Source of the DNA: Bacteroidaceae bacterium
GTDB taxonomy: Bacteria; Bacteroidota; Bacteroidia; Bacteroidales; Bacteroidaceae
Assembly (NCBI GenBank): GCA_024400995.1
Contig: JAKSLU010000005.1
Location: forward strand, 1 to 53,343
Reading direction: 5' to 3'
DNA length: 53,343 bases
The notes beneath the pieces are model-generated. The model was not told the origin of the DNA. It ran no database searches and worked only from the letters and a program-made list of their open reading frames with translations. Each line of letters opens with the position of its first letter. The stretch's first letter is position 1. Shown piece after piece: positions 1-7,526 of the stretch. Position numbers and translations under genes: made by a program.

Positions 1-536
1 ACAACGGCCCCCACGAGGAGGGTGGTGCTGATCCCAACTTCTTCAACCGCGACGGCCTCCTTCAGGGCAAGAAGCGCTCCACCTACGAGGGTGGCATCCG
101 TATCCCCTTCATTGCCAAGTGGCCCGCCAAAATCAAGCCCGGCACCGTGAGCGACCACCAGTTTGCCTTCTACGACCTCATGGCCACCTTCGCCGACATC
201 GCAGGGGTAGATAACTACAAGAAGTACAACCCCAAGGGCGAGAATGACTACTTTGACGGCATCTCCATCTATCCTACCCTCACCGGCGAGGGTGAGCAAC
301 AGGAGCACGAGCATCTGTACTGGGAGTTCCACGAGACCAACATGATGGGTCTGCGCATGGGCAACTGGAAGCTCGTCGTCAACGCAGGCAACTGCAAGCT
401 CTACGACCTGGCCACCGACATCCACGAGGATAACGATGTGGCGGCACAGTACCCCGAGATTGTCAACGAGATGAAGGCTCGCATCAAGCGTGAGCACGTG
501 GACAACAACCTCTTCCAGGTGACGCTACCCAAGTGA
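1..536 (+). CDS. Sulfatase (arylsulfatase-type), C-terminal part; 5' end outside window
   Basis: The reading frame is open from position 3 to the TGA ending at 536, so this is the C-terminal ~177 residues of a longer protein. The first residues read NGPHEEGG, followed by a KRSTYEGGIRIPFIAKWP block and later LYDLATD, which match the second half of the sulfatase family (sulfate-ester hydrolases, usually ~450-550 residues, mostly exported in Bacteroidetes and used on sulfated glycans). The formylglycine motif and the main metal ligands would lie upstream and are not seen. A GTG at 147 is an internal codon and not a start. The substrate cannot be read from this fragment. Confidence 0.9.
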   Translation, partial: NGPHEEGGADPNFFNRDGLLQGKKRSTYEGGIRIPFIAKWPAKIKPGTVSDHQFAFYDLMATFADIAGVDNYKKYNPKGENDYFDGISIYPTLTGEGEQQEHEHLYWEFHETNMMGLRMGNWKLVVNAGNCKLYDLATDIHEDNDVAAQYPEIVNEMKARIKREHVDNNLFQVTLPK

Positions 537-560
537 TAAATAACAAATAAGAAATAATAA

Positions 561-770
561 ATGGCGGACAGACTGCAACGCCTACAGGTGCTCCGCCAAA
601 TAATTATCAACGAGGCCCCGAGCGATCAGGACGAGATACGTCTCGCCCTGGCCACTCGGGGCTATTATATTTCGCAGCCCCAGCTCTCCAAGGACCTCTC
701 CCGCATCCATGCCTACAAGGTGGATGGTCACTACATCGTGGTGGAGGACACGCGCTTTAAGAGGATCTAA
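561..770 (+). CDS. Stand-alone ArgR-type winged-helix DNA-binding domain protein
   Basis: A 69-residue protein that begins 24 bases after the sulfatase. It matches only the N-terminal DNA-binding domain of the arginine repressor: RLQVLRQIIINE, then QDEIRLALATRGYYISQPQLSKDL, where SQPQLSKDL corresponds to the family TQATLSRD recognition helix, then KVDGHYIVV. Full ArgR proteins are ~150 residues with a C-terminal arginine-binding hexamerisation domain. Here translation stops after DTRFKRI, and no C-terminal domain is found before the next gene at 864. Either it is a small regulator that does not sense arginine, or it is a truncated ArgR. A role in arginine control is not supported by the neighbours. 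Confidence 0.7.
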   Translation: MADRLQRLQVLRQIIINEAPSDQDEIRLALATRGYYISQPQLSKDLSRIHAYKVDGHYIVVEDTRFKRI

Positions 771-772
771 GG

Positions 773-796
773 GTTAAGGTTAAAGTCAAGGTCAAA
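773..796 (+). repeat. Hexanucleotide repeat array, intergenic copy (gttaag/gttaaa/gtcaag/gtcaaa)
   Basis: Four exact-length 6-bp units lie just after the stop of the ArgR-like gene. The reverse complement reads ttgac/ttaac units. The same degenerate hexamer occurs inside five genes of this window (11048, 16953, 18856, 33864, 36768), so this is a non-coding member of that repeat family. Confidence 0.7.
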
Positions 797-832
797 AATC
801 CCCTTTGCAACTGACTTGCAAAAAGATATACG

Positions 833-840
833 TATCTTTG
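833..840 (+). promoter_or_regulatory. Possible -7 promoter box (tatctttg) for the TonB receptor gene
   Basis: TATCTTTG fits the Bacteroidetes -7 consensus TAnnTTTG and lies 23 bases before the ATG at 864. No TTTG sits at the usual ~20-base spacing (the nearest, at 804-807, is 25 bases away), so the call is tentative. Confidence 0.4.
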
Positions 841-863
841 CACCAGCAAATCCCTAGATACGC

Positions 864-2951
864 ATGAAGATACCCTATTCAACGATGGCCCTGGCGCTCG
901 CCCTGAGTAGCGCAGCACCTGCCCTGTCGCAGGACACTATCACTGTGCCCGAGTACGGCAAGGAGCAGACGCTACGCGAGGCTGGCGTACGCACCAAGCG
1001 CAAGGCCAATACCAAACTCTGGACCACCGCTGAAAACAAAGAGCTCATCACCGCTGCTGGCCTCCGTGTGGCGGCCTGCTGCAACCTGGGTGAGAGCTTT
1101 GTCAACTCCGCCTCCGTCGATGTCAACTACTCCGATGCCGCAACAGGCGCCAAGCAGATACGCCTCCTCGGCCTCTCTGGCACATACGTGCAGATGCTCA
1201 CGGAGAACATCCCCAACTTTCGCACCATAGCCGCCCCCTACGCCCTCGGCTACATCCCTGGCCCCTGGATGCAGAGCATACAGGTGAGCAAGGGCATCAC
1301 CTCCGTCAAGCAGGGTTACGAGGCCATGACGGGTCAGATCAACGTGGAGTACAAGAAACCACAGCAGCCTGATCCTGACTATCTTAGCGTCAATCTCTAC
1401 GGCAACTCCAAGGGCCGCGTGGAGGGTAATGCCGATGCCACCTTCAAGCTCCCCTCAGGATGGGGCACCACACTATTGGCTCACTACGACAAGGACCTGC
1501 GCCACCACGACATGAACCACGACGATATGAGCGATATGCCACAGGTGGAGCAGATGAACTTTATGAATCGCTGGCACTACCAGACGGACCACTATGAGTT
1601 CCAGGTGGGTGCCAAGTTCCTCGACGAGAACCGCCGCTCTGGTCAGCTCTCCGGCATGCACATCGAGCCCTCGGCCTTCAATCCCCAGGCCCTGCCCTAT
1701 CTCATCAACATTGACTCGCGCCGCGTAGAGGGCTTCATGAAGAACGCCTACATTGCAGGCTGCGACCACAACTGCAATCTTGCCCTCATCCTCTCTGGCT
1801 CCTACCACGACCAGGATGCCATGTTCGGCCACGAGGCACTGCGCCTCACCCGCTACGATGTGGAGCAGACCAACCTCTATGGCTCACTCATGTACGAGGG
1901 CGGCTGGAACAATGATCACCACACACTCTCCACGGGTGTATCCCTGAACTACGATGGTCTGAAGCGCAACACCCTCATCCCCTACTCCATGGGTCTCACT
2001 CCAGCTCATCGCCAGCACGAGACCGTGGGCGGTGTCTATGCTCAGTATGCCCTCAATGTGGCCGACAAGCTGCTCGTACAGCCTGGACTGCGCTACGACT
2101 ACAGCTCGATGTGGGGCAGCTTTGTCACTCCCCGACTGCACCTCAAATATACCCCCTCTCACCACATGAACTTCCGCCTCTCTGCTGGCAAGGGCTATCG
2201 CACCGCCTTTGTTCTGGACGAGAACAACTACCTCCTCTCTGGTAGCCGCCAGGTGGTTCTCCACGACGGTGAGGCACTGCGTGAGTCCGACTGGAATGCA
2301 GGTCTCTCGGCTCAGTTCAAGGTGACAGTCGCAGGCCACAACCTCGACATCACAGCCGACTATACGTACACCGACTTTGAGAAGCAGGCCGTCATGGACT
2401 TTGACCAGACCCCCCATCAGGTACACGTCTATCAACTCCAGGGCCGCAGCTACTCCCAGGTGGCACAGGTGGAGCTGTCCTACCCCTTCTTTACGGGCTT
2501 CACGGCCTCCGCAGCCTTCCGCTGGACGGACTCTCGCTGCACCTATCTCTCTGCCACGGGAGAGCGTCAGCTGCGTGAGCGCCCCCTCACCTCGCGCTAC
2601 AAGGCCCTGCTCACCCTGCAGTACAAGACCCGCCTCGACCACTGGCAGTTCGATGCCACACTGGCTGTGAACGGCAAGGGCCGTATGCCTCTCCCCTACA
2701 CGCTGCAGGACGGTAGCCAGAGCTGGGAGGAGGAATACAAGGCCTTCCCGCAGCTCTCAGGTCAGATCACACGCAATTTCCGTCGCTGGTCGGTGTATGT
2801 GGGTGGTGAGAACCTCACCAACTTCACGCAGAAGAACCCCATCATCGCCTCCTCCGAACCCTGGGGCAACCGCTTTGACCCCACTATGGTATGGGGCCCT
2901 GTTGATGGTTGGATGCTCTATGCCGGACTCAGATTTAACTTACCCAGATAA
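864..2951 (+). CDS. TonB-dependent receptor, probably for metal (copper-type) uptake
   Basis: An outer-membrane 22-strand barrel receptor driven by TonB, 695 residues. A signal peptide ends near Ser22/Gln23. The plug (about residues 50-175) carries the run of family motifs AACCNLGESF, SVDVNYSDA, TGAKQIRLLGL and GQINVEYKKP. The rest is barrel, ending in LRFNLPR. It lacks the ~100-residue carboxypeptidase-regulatory N-terminal domain that most Bacteroidetes receptors carry. A His/Asp/Met-rich stretch (HHDMNHDDM, residues 214-222) lies in a barrel loop and could bind metal. The gene is 12 bases from an HMA-domain gene, a recurring pairing in Bacteroidetes that supports heavy-metal rather than glycan or siderophore transport. 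The actual ligand is inferred. Confidence 0.88.
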   Translation: MKIPYSTMALALALSSAAPALSQDTITVPEYGKEQTLREAGVRTKRKANTKLWTTAENKELITAAGLRVAACCNLGESFVNSASVDVNYSDAATGAKQIRLLGLSGTYVQMLTENIPNFRTIAAPYALGYIPGPWMQSIQVSKGITSVKQGYEAMTGQINVEYKKPQQPDPDYLSVNLYGNSKGRVEGNADATFKLPSGWGTTLLAHYDKDLRHHDMNHDDMSDMPQVEQMNFMNRWHYQTDHYEFQVGAKFLDENRRSGQLSGMHIEPSAFNPQALPYLINIDSRRVEGFMKNAYIAGCDHNCNLALILSGSYHDQDAMFGHEALRLTRYDVEQTNLYGSLMYEGGWNNDHHTLSTGVSLNYDGLKRNTLIPYSMGLTPAHRQHETVGGVYAQYALNVADKLLVQPGLRYDYSSMWGSFVTPRLHLKYTPSHHMNFRLSAGKGYRTAFVLDENNYLLSGSRQVVLHDGEALRESDWNAGLSAQFKVTVAGHNLDITADYTYTDFEKQAVMDFDQTPHQVHVYQLQGRSYSQVAQVELSYPFFTGFTASAAFRWTDSRCTYLSATGERQLRERPLTSRYKALLTLQYKTRLDHWQFDATLAVNGKGRMPLPYTLQDGSQSWEEEYKAFPQLSGQITRNFRRWSVYVGGENLTNFTQKNPIIASSEPWGNRFDPTMVWGPVDGWMLYAGLRFNLPR

Positions 2952-2963
2952 TTCCCCTAAATC

Positions 2964-3368
2964 ATGAAAAACATCATCATCCTGGCCATTATGGCCCTCT
3001 TCTCCTTGAGCCTGAGCGCCAAGGGCGAAGTCAAGACTGTCACCTTCCATGTTCCCCAGCTGGAGTGCCAGAACTGCGAAGCTAAGGTAAAGAAGAACAT
3101 CTCGTTCGAGAAGGGCGTCAAGTCCTTCACTACCAACGTAGAAAAGCGCAGTGTCACCATCACCTACAATCCCGCCAAGACCACCGTGGAGAAGCTCCAG
3201 GCTGGCTTCAAGAAGTTTGGCTACACCGCCACCGTGGCTCCAGCCAAGTGTGAGAAGAGTGCCTGCCCCAAGGCTGGTTCCTGCTGCAAGAAGGAGGAAA
3301 AATGCTGCGAAAAGAAGGCTGACACTTGCTGCAAGAAGGAAGAAAAGTCCTGCTGCGACAAGAAATAA
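2964..3368 (+). CDS. Secreted HMA-domain metal-binding protein with metallothionein-like Cys tail
   Basis: 134 residues. A signal peptide (about 1-19) is followed by a heavy-metal-associated fold (about 23-90) with the metal-binding CxxC at Cys35 and Cys38 (LECQNCEAKVKK). The last 40 residues hold ten cysteines, mostly as CC pairs separated by Lys/Glu-rich spacers (CCKKEEKCC and similar), which is metallothionein-like in character and not part of the usual ~70-residue HMA fold. It is co-transcribed with the upstream TonB receptor, and a hairpin terminator follows. The likely role is capture or buffering of Cu(I), Zn or similar in the periplasm. Which metal it binds cannot be told from sequence. 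Confidence 0.85.
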   Translation: MKNIIILAIMALFSLSLSAKGEVKTVTFHVPQLECQNCEAKVKKNISFEKGVKSFTTNVEKRSVTITYNPAKTTVEKLQAGFKKFGYTATVAPAKCEKSACPKAGSCCKKEEKCCEKKADTCCKKEEKSCCDKK

Positions 3369-3400
3369 CACTCAGACGCAGATTTTCTCCCAACATCCCC

Positions 3401-3478
3401 CACATCACCTACACCTACACTGGCTATCTCGATCAAAAAACAGCACACTGAGGGCGTAGGTGATGTGTGATTTTTCTT
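3401..3478 (+). terminator. Rho-independent terminator of the receptor-HMA operon
   Basis: A perfect 12-bp stem (3401-3412 pairs with 3456-3467) with a 43-base loop is followed by a T-rich run (3471-3478). It lies 33 bases after the HMA stop codon. The loop is unusually long. Confidence 0.6.
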
Positions 3479-3495
3479 AATCCCTACGCGAGTTT

Positions 3496-3561
3496 TTCCT
3501 AGACTATAGACTAGTGATTCCTGGTCTATACACTAGTTTTTCTTAGTCTATACACTAATTT
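3496..3561 (+). repeat. 22-bp tandem repeat, three units (ctatagactagt core)
   Basis: Three units of exactly 22 bp: 3496-3517, 3518-3539 and 3540-3561, with a decayed fourth unit after them. Each contains a tctata[gc]actagt-like core. The same core and the same 22-bp period recur at 39711-39798. No variable spacers are present, so it is not a CRISPR array. Confidence 0.8.
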
Positions 3562-3780
3562 CCCTAAACCCTACACCACGAGAAAGCGGCCTTGAGCAAA
3601 AGCAAAATGCGCACTCCGCCTATCAAAAAAGCGTCATAGTGTAAGATTTGCGTCGCTTTCTCTTACATTTTGCCGCGCACTCTAAAGCTTTTTATGTAAA
3701 TTTGCCGCGCAAATAAATTCGCGTACGCCTACGATGGGCTCGCGCGCATACATAAGTCAAACCTATAAATACCAATAATT

Positions 3781-4275
3781 ATGAAAACTTTGCGACTCTA
3801 CATCCTGCTTGTTGGCATGATTATCTCTGCCACCGCTATGGCCCAGATGCCCCGTATGGTGCTCAACGACATCAACGGCAACAAGGTACAGACCGACACC
3901 CTCGGCACTGGTGGCCAGCCCGTCATTATCGACTTCTTTGCAACCTGGTGCAAGCCTTGCAACCGTGAGCTCTCCGCTATCAGCGAGGTGTACAAGGAGT
4001 GGCAGGAAGAGACCGGCGTTCGCCTCGTTGCCGTCAGCATTGACCAGGCTCAGAACATCCACAAGGTCAAGCCCCTTGTTGACGAGAACGAGTGGCCCTT
4101 TGAGCAGATTCTGCTCGACCCCAACTCCGACCTCAAGCGTGGCCTCGGCATCCAGATGATTCCCTACGTGCTCATCATCGACGGCAAGGGCAACATCGTC
4201 TATCGCCACAACGGCTACACCGACGGCGCCGAGGAGGAACTCATCGAGAAGATTAGAGAGATTCAGGGCAAATAG
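3781..4275 (+). CDS. TlpA/ResA-like exported thioredoxin
   Basis: 164 residues. A signal peptide (1 to about 21, ending AMA before QMP) is followed by one thioredoxin fold with the active site WCKPC (Cys57, Cys60) after FFAT, and the cis-proline segment MIPYVLIID. Family members are periplasmic thiol-disulfide oxidoreductases that reduce or exchange disulfides in exported proteins. It is the first gene of a 17-kb same-strand run that contains six Omp28-type CxxC proteins, so those are candidate partners. It lacks the extra N-terminal domain of the longer Bacteroidetes TlpA proteins. The redox direction (reductase or oxidase) cannot be deduced. Confidence 0.88.
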   Translation: MKTLRLYILLVGMIISATAMAQMPRMVLNDINGNKVQTDTLGTGGQPVIIDFFATWCKPCNRELSAISEVYKEWQEETGVRLVAVSIDQAQNIHKVKPLVDENEWPFEQILLDPNSDLKRGLGIQMIPYVLIIDGKGNIVYRHNGYTDGAEEELIEKIREIQGK

Positions 4276-4317
4276 TCCACAACTCACACTCTGAACATCA
4301 ACTACAGAACACTCCCT

Positions 4318-6027
4318 GTGAAAAAGACAGAACTATCACACACCCTGCATCTCGCAGCTATGGGCGGACTGCTCCTCGTGGGCAGTCTCGCTCCCTGCAC
4401 TGAGGCACAGGCACAGGTAACGGTGAACGGCTCCGTGCAGAGCGACATGATGATTGCTCCCCAGCAGGACGACCGCATCGGCACCTCCGAGTACGACAAC
4501 AAATACTTCTTGACAAACACCTACGCCGACGCTACGCTCCAGAGTCAACACGTGGATGCTGGTGCCCGCTTTGAGCTCACCCAGTGGCCGATGCCTGGCT
4601 TTGCCTCCGCTCCCAACCAGGACTTCAAGGGATGGGGTCTGCCCAACATCTGGGTCAAGGGCAAACTCAAGCACGTGGAGTTGACCGTGGGTAACTTCTA
4701 CGATCAGTTTGGCTCCGGCTTTATCTTCCGCACCTATGAGGAGCGCACCTTGGGCGTTGACAACAGTCTGCTCGGTGGCCGCGCCGTAGTCGATGCCGGC
4801 AAGGGCATCCGCCTCAAGGCCCTCTCTGGCGTGCAACGCAACTACTGGCGCCTCAACCGCAGCGTGATCAGCGGTCTCGACGGCGAGTGGGCTCTCGAGG
4901 AGATCGTCGCCCCCTGGCAGCAGAAGGGCACTCACCTCAGCCTCGGTCTGTCATGGGTCAACAAGTGGGAGAACGACTCACACGATCCTCTCTACTTTGA
5001 CAACGGCAACTATCTGCTGACCGTTCCCGAGTTCGTCAATGCCGTGGATGCCCGCCTGCGCTTCCAGAAGGCTGGCTTCAACGTCCTGGCCGAGTATGCC
5101 CACAAGTCAGCCGATCCCAACACGGCCCTCAACGGTGGCATCTATCGTCCCGGCAACGCCGTCATGCTCTCTGCTGCCTACTCCAAGAGCGGTATCTCCG
5201 CCCTCGTGCAGGCCAAGCGCTCTGACAATATGGCCTTCCGCTCCAAGCGTGCTGATAGCCACTCCACCACGAGCTTTATCAACCACCAGCCCGCCTTCAC
5301 ACTCGACCACACCTACGCTCTGGCTGCCATGTATCCCTATGCCACTGGCACGGACGACAACCGCATCGGCGAGTGGGCCTACCAGGCCAGCCTGGCCTAC
5401 AAGTTCAAGGGCCGCTTTGCTCCTAAGTTCAAGGCCAACTACTCTCTCGTGCAGAGCATTGACCGCCAGAACATTGAGGGCAGTGCCCAGGACCGTACGG
5501 ACGGCTACAAGTCCTCCTTCTTCAAGTGGGGCGACGAGTGCTACTACCAGGACTTCAACATCCAGTACGAGCACAAGCTCAACAAGCAGTGGGAACTCCA
5601 CGCCACGGTGATGTATCAGGACTTCAACCGTGTCATCCAGAACCACGAGGGCCACATCAAGAGCTACATTGCCATCTTTGAGCCCAAGTGGAAGATTAAC
5701 AAGAAGTTCACCCTCCGTGGTGAGGCCCAGTATCTGCACACCGACCACGAGAGTGGCGACTGGGGCTTTGGCCTGCTGGAGCTCTCCGTAGCGCCCTACC
5801 TCATGTTCAGCGTGAGCGACCAGATAGGTCGTCCAGAGTCTGCCAACGGCGAGGACTACGGCGACGTGACCCACTACTTCAACTTCACTGCCACCGCCAA
5901 CATCAAGAGCCATCGCCTCCAACTGGGCTACGGTCGTACCCGTGCCGGCGTAAACTGCACTGGCGGTGTGTGCCGCTACATTCCTGCCTCCAAGGGCTTC
6001 ACTATTAACTACAACTACAACTTCTGA
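4318..6027 (+). CDS. Outer-membrane beta-barrel protein, DUF6029-like
   Basis: 569 residues starting at a GTG, chosen because it places KKTELSHTLHL directly before a hydrophobic signal peptide that ends AQAQ (about residue 32). The rest alternates polar and aromatic residues as in a beta-barrel, with many Tyr/Trp-rich strands and a terminal aromatic strand (INYNYNF) typical of outer-membrane insertion. The name is given from similarity in length, layout and neighbourhood to DUF6029 proteins, which I recall sitting beside thioredoxin and Omp28 genes in Bacteroidetes. No function is known to me. It lies 42 bases after the thioredoxin gene, and its stop overlaps the next start by one base, indicating translational coupling. 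Confidence 0.75.
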   Translation: MKKTELSHTLHLAAMGGLLLVGSLAPCTEAQAQVTVNGSVQSDMMIAPQQDDRIGTSEYDNKYFLTNTYADATLQSQHVDAGARFELTQWPMPGFASAPNQDFKGWGLPNIWVKGKLKHVELTVGNFYDQFGSGFIFRTYEERTLGVDNSLLGGRAVVDAGKGIRLKALSGVQRNYWRLNRSVISGLDGEWALEEIVAPWQQKGTHLSLGLSWVNKWENDSHDPLYFDNGNYLLTVPEFVNAVDARLRFQKAGFNVLAEYAHKSADPNTALNGGIYRPGNAVMLSAAYSKSGISALVQAKRSDNMAFRSKRADSHSTTSFINHQPAFTLDHTYALAAMYPYATGTDDNRIGEWAYQASLAYKFKGRFAPKFKANYSLVQSIDRQNIEGSAQDRTDGYKSSFFKWGDECYYQDFNIQYEHKLNKQWELHATVMYQDFNRVIQNHEGHIKSYIAIFEPKWKINKKFTLRGEAQYLHTDHESGDWGFGLLELSVAPYLMFSVSDQIGRPESANGEDYGDVTHYFNFTATANIKSHRLQLGYGRTRAGVNCTGGVCRYIPASKGFTINYNYNF

Positions 6028-6833
6028 TGAAGCACACATTATATATTATTATGGCAGCTGCGCTCCTCTGCGCCTGCAGTGACATTGCTCCCGAGGATCG
6101 TCTTACCCCCGTGACCTTCCTCCCCGAGAATCTCATTCAGCGCAACGTGCTCATAGAGGACTTTACCGGTCAAAATTGTCCCAACTGCCCCACCGCCACC
6201 GACGTGATTGAGAGTCTGGAAGAGGGGTACGAGGGCTACGTAATCGGTGTGAGCATACACAGTGGCAACCTGGGCCGCGGCATGGCCCTGTGGACTCCCT
6301 ATGGCGACACCCGCTTTGACAAGATCGGCAAGGACCTACCCCAGCCCACCGTACGAATTGATCGTACCAGCGCAATCTACACAGGTGGCAACGAGGTACA
6401 GAACGGCCTCCACTCTGGTGTACGCGCCCAGCTCCAAAAGAGTAGCCCCATCACCATCGGCAGCTATAACTGCGAGCAGAGCGGCGAGGACGGCAAGACA
6501 CTGACCTTCAACGTCAAGTTGGCCAGCACCAAAGACATCGATGCCATGGTACAAGTATGGATTATTGAGGACGGTATCGTGTCTCGCCAGAAGATGCCCG
6601 ATGGCACCACCAACAAAGACTATGAACACAAGAGTGCATTCCGCGCTACCATGACCGCTGATGATGGCGAGCCCATGCACATCGAGGCAGGCCATAGCGC
6701 AGAACTCAGCCTGAGCTACGATGCCTCCAAGTTCAAGGGCATCACCGACAACTGCCACTCTGTAGTGATTGTCAGCCAGCCCAACGACGGCGAGGTGCTC
6801 CAGGTGGCCAAATTCCCTCTGGTAAGTAAGTAA
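6027..6833 (+). CDS. Omp28-family lipoprotein with CPNC motif
   Basis: 268 residues. The lipobox LCAC puts the lipidated cysteine at Cys17. The Omp28 domain begins at about residue 38 (RNVLIEDFTGQNCPNCP) and carries a thioredoxin-like CxxC at Cys51/Cys54, followed by a region ending LPQPTVRIDR that corresponds to the cis-proline loop. Unlike its paralogues downstream it lacks the extra cysteine after the cis-proline and has no YDLQGR tail. Omp28 was first described as an outer-membrane adhesin-type protein of Porphyromonas gingivalis; an enzymatic role for the CxxC is an inference. It overlaps the barrel gene by one base, so the two products probably act together. Confidence 0.85.
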   Translation: MKHTLYIIMAAALLCACSDIAPEDRLTPVTFLPENLIQRNVLIEDFTGQNCPNCPTATDVIESLEEGYEGYVIGVSIHSGNLGRGMALWTPYGDTRFDKIGKDLPQPTVRIDRTSAIYTGGNEVQNGLHSGVRAQLQKSSPITIGSYNCEQSGEDGKTLTFNVKLASTKDIDAMVQVWIIEDGIVSRQKMPDGTTNKDYEHKSAFRATMTADDGEPMHIEAGHSAELSLSYDASKFKGITDNCHSVVIVSQPNDGEVLQVAKFPLVSK

Positions 6834-6863
6834 AATTAAGAAATAACAAATAATAAATAATAA

Positions 6864-7490
6864 ATGCTTATGAAGAAGATTTACTCTCTTATTGCTGCCG
6901 CTCTTATGGTAGCTCCCACCTTTGCTCAGGTTGTACTCGTTGACCCCGAGGGCAAGGAGTACACCGATGGCCAGCCTATGACTATCCACGCCGAGGTCGA
7001 GGCCGAAGATGGTGTTATCACATACGCCGAGTGCCCCTGCCCCTCCATCACGAACAAGGGTAGCAAGGATGTCGAGGTGGCCTTTACTCTTACCACCAAG
7101 AGCCTTCCCAAGGGTACTGACGTTCAGTTCTGCTGGCCCGATCAGTGCGAGATGATGTCTGGTCGTGCCAGCGTTACCACTGGCAGTGGTACCGTCGGAG
7201 CTGGCAAGACCATGCGTACACAGGTAGAATGGATGCCTGGTTATTTTGACATCGATGAGGGTGAGTACGTTTACTCTCAAGGCAACTGCACGATTGAATA
7301 TAAGGTTATTGTTGGCGGCAAGGTAACTAGCACCAATGAGGTGACCTTCATCTGCGAACTTCCCTCTGGCATCTCAGCCATCCAGAGCAGCAGCAAGGCT
7401 GGCGTAGCCTACGACCTCCAGGGTCGTCTCGCCAAGGCCAGCACCCGCGGTCTGCTCATCAAGAACGGCAAGAAGTGCCTCGTGCGCTAA
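6864..7490 (+). CDS. Secreted protein of unknown function with YDLQGR-type C-terminal tail
   Basis: 208 residues. A signal peptide ends at about residue 21 (PTFAQ). An alternative ATG at 6870 gives the more usual MKK start, and both keep the signal. The body (about 25-165) looks like an all-beta domain with six cysteines, including a CPC motif (AECPCP). The last ~28 residues (YDLQGRL...RGLLIKNGKKCLVR) are the tail shared with its neighbours, probably a sorting or anchoring signal. It is 30 bases from the Omp28 lipoprotein gene and in the same run. I do not recognise the body. Confidence 0.8.
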   Translation: MLMKKIYSLIAAALMVAPTFAQVVLVDPEGKEYTDGQPMTIHAEVEAEDGVITYAECPCPSITNKGSKDVEVAFTLTTKSLPKGTDVQFCWPDQCEMMSGRASVTTGSGTVGAGKTMRTQVEWMPGYFDIDEGEYVYSQGNCTIEYKVIVGGKVTSTNEVTFICELPSGISAIQSSSKAGVAYDLQGRLAKASTRGLLIKNGKKCLVR

Positions 7491-7526
7491 GCCACGTCCG
7501 ACACTCCACCCAACATAAGTATCAGC

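Larger units (their letters stand above)
3369..3780 (+). other. 412-base intergenic region: terminator, 22-bp repeats, inverted repeat and promoter-like box
   Basis: No coding region is convincing here. After the terminator and the 22-bp repeats there is a 9-bp inverted repeat (3580-3588 with 3654-3662) and a direct repeat tttgccgcgca (3670-3680 and 3701-3711). A Bacteroidetes -7 box TAAATTTG lies at 3697-3704, 77 bases before the thioredoxin gene; the nearest upstream TTTG is 24 bases from it instead of the usual ~20. The region therefore separates the metal operon from the next transcription unit. Confidence 0.6.
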
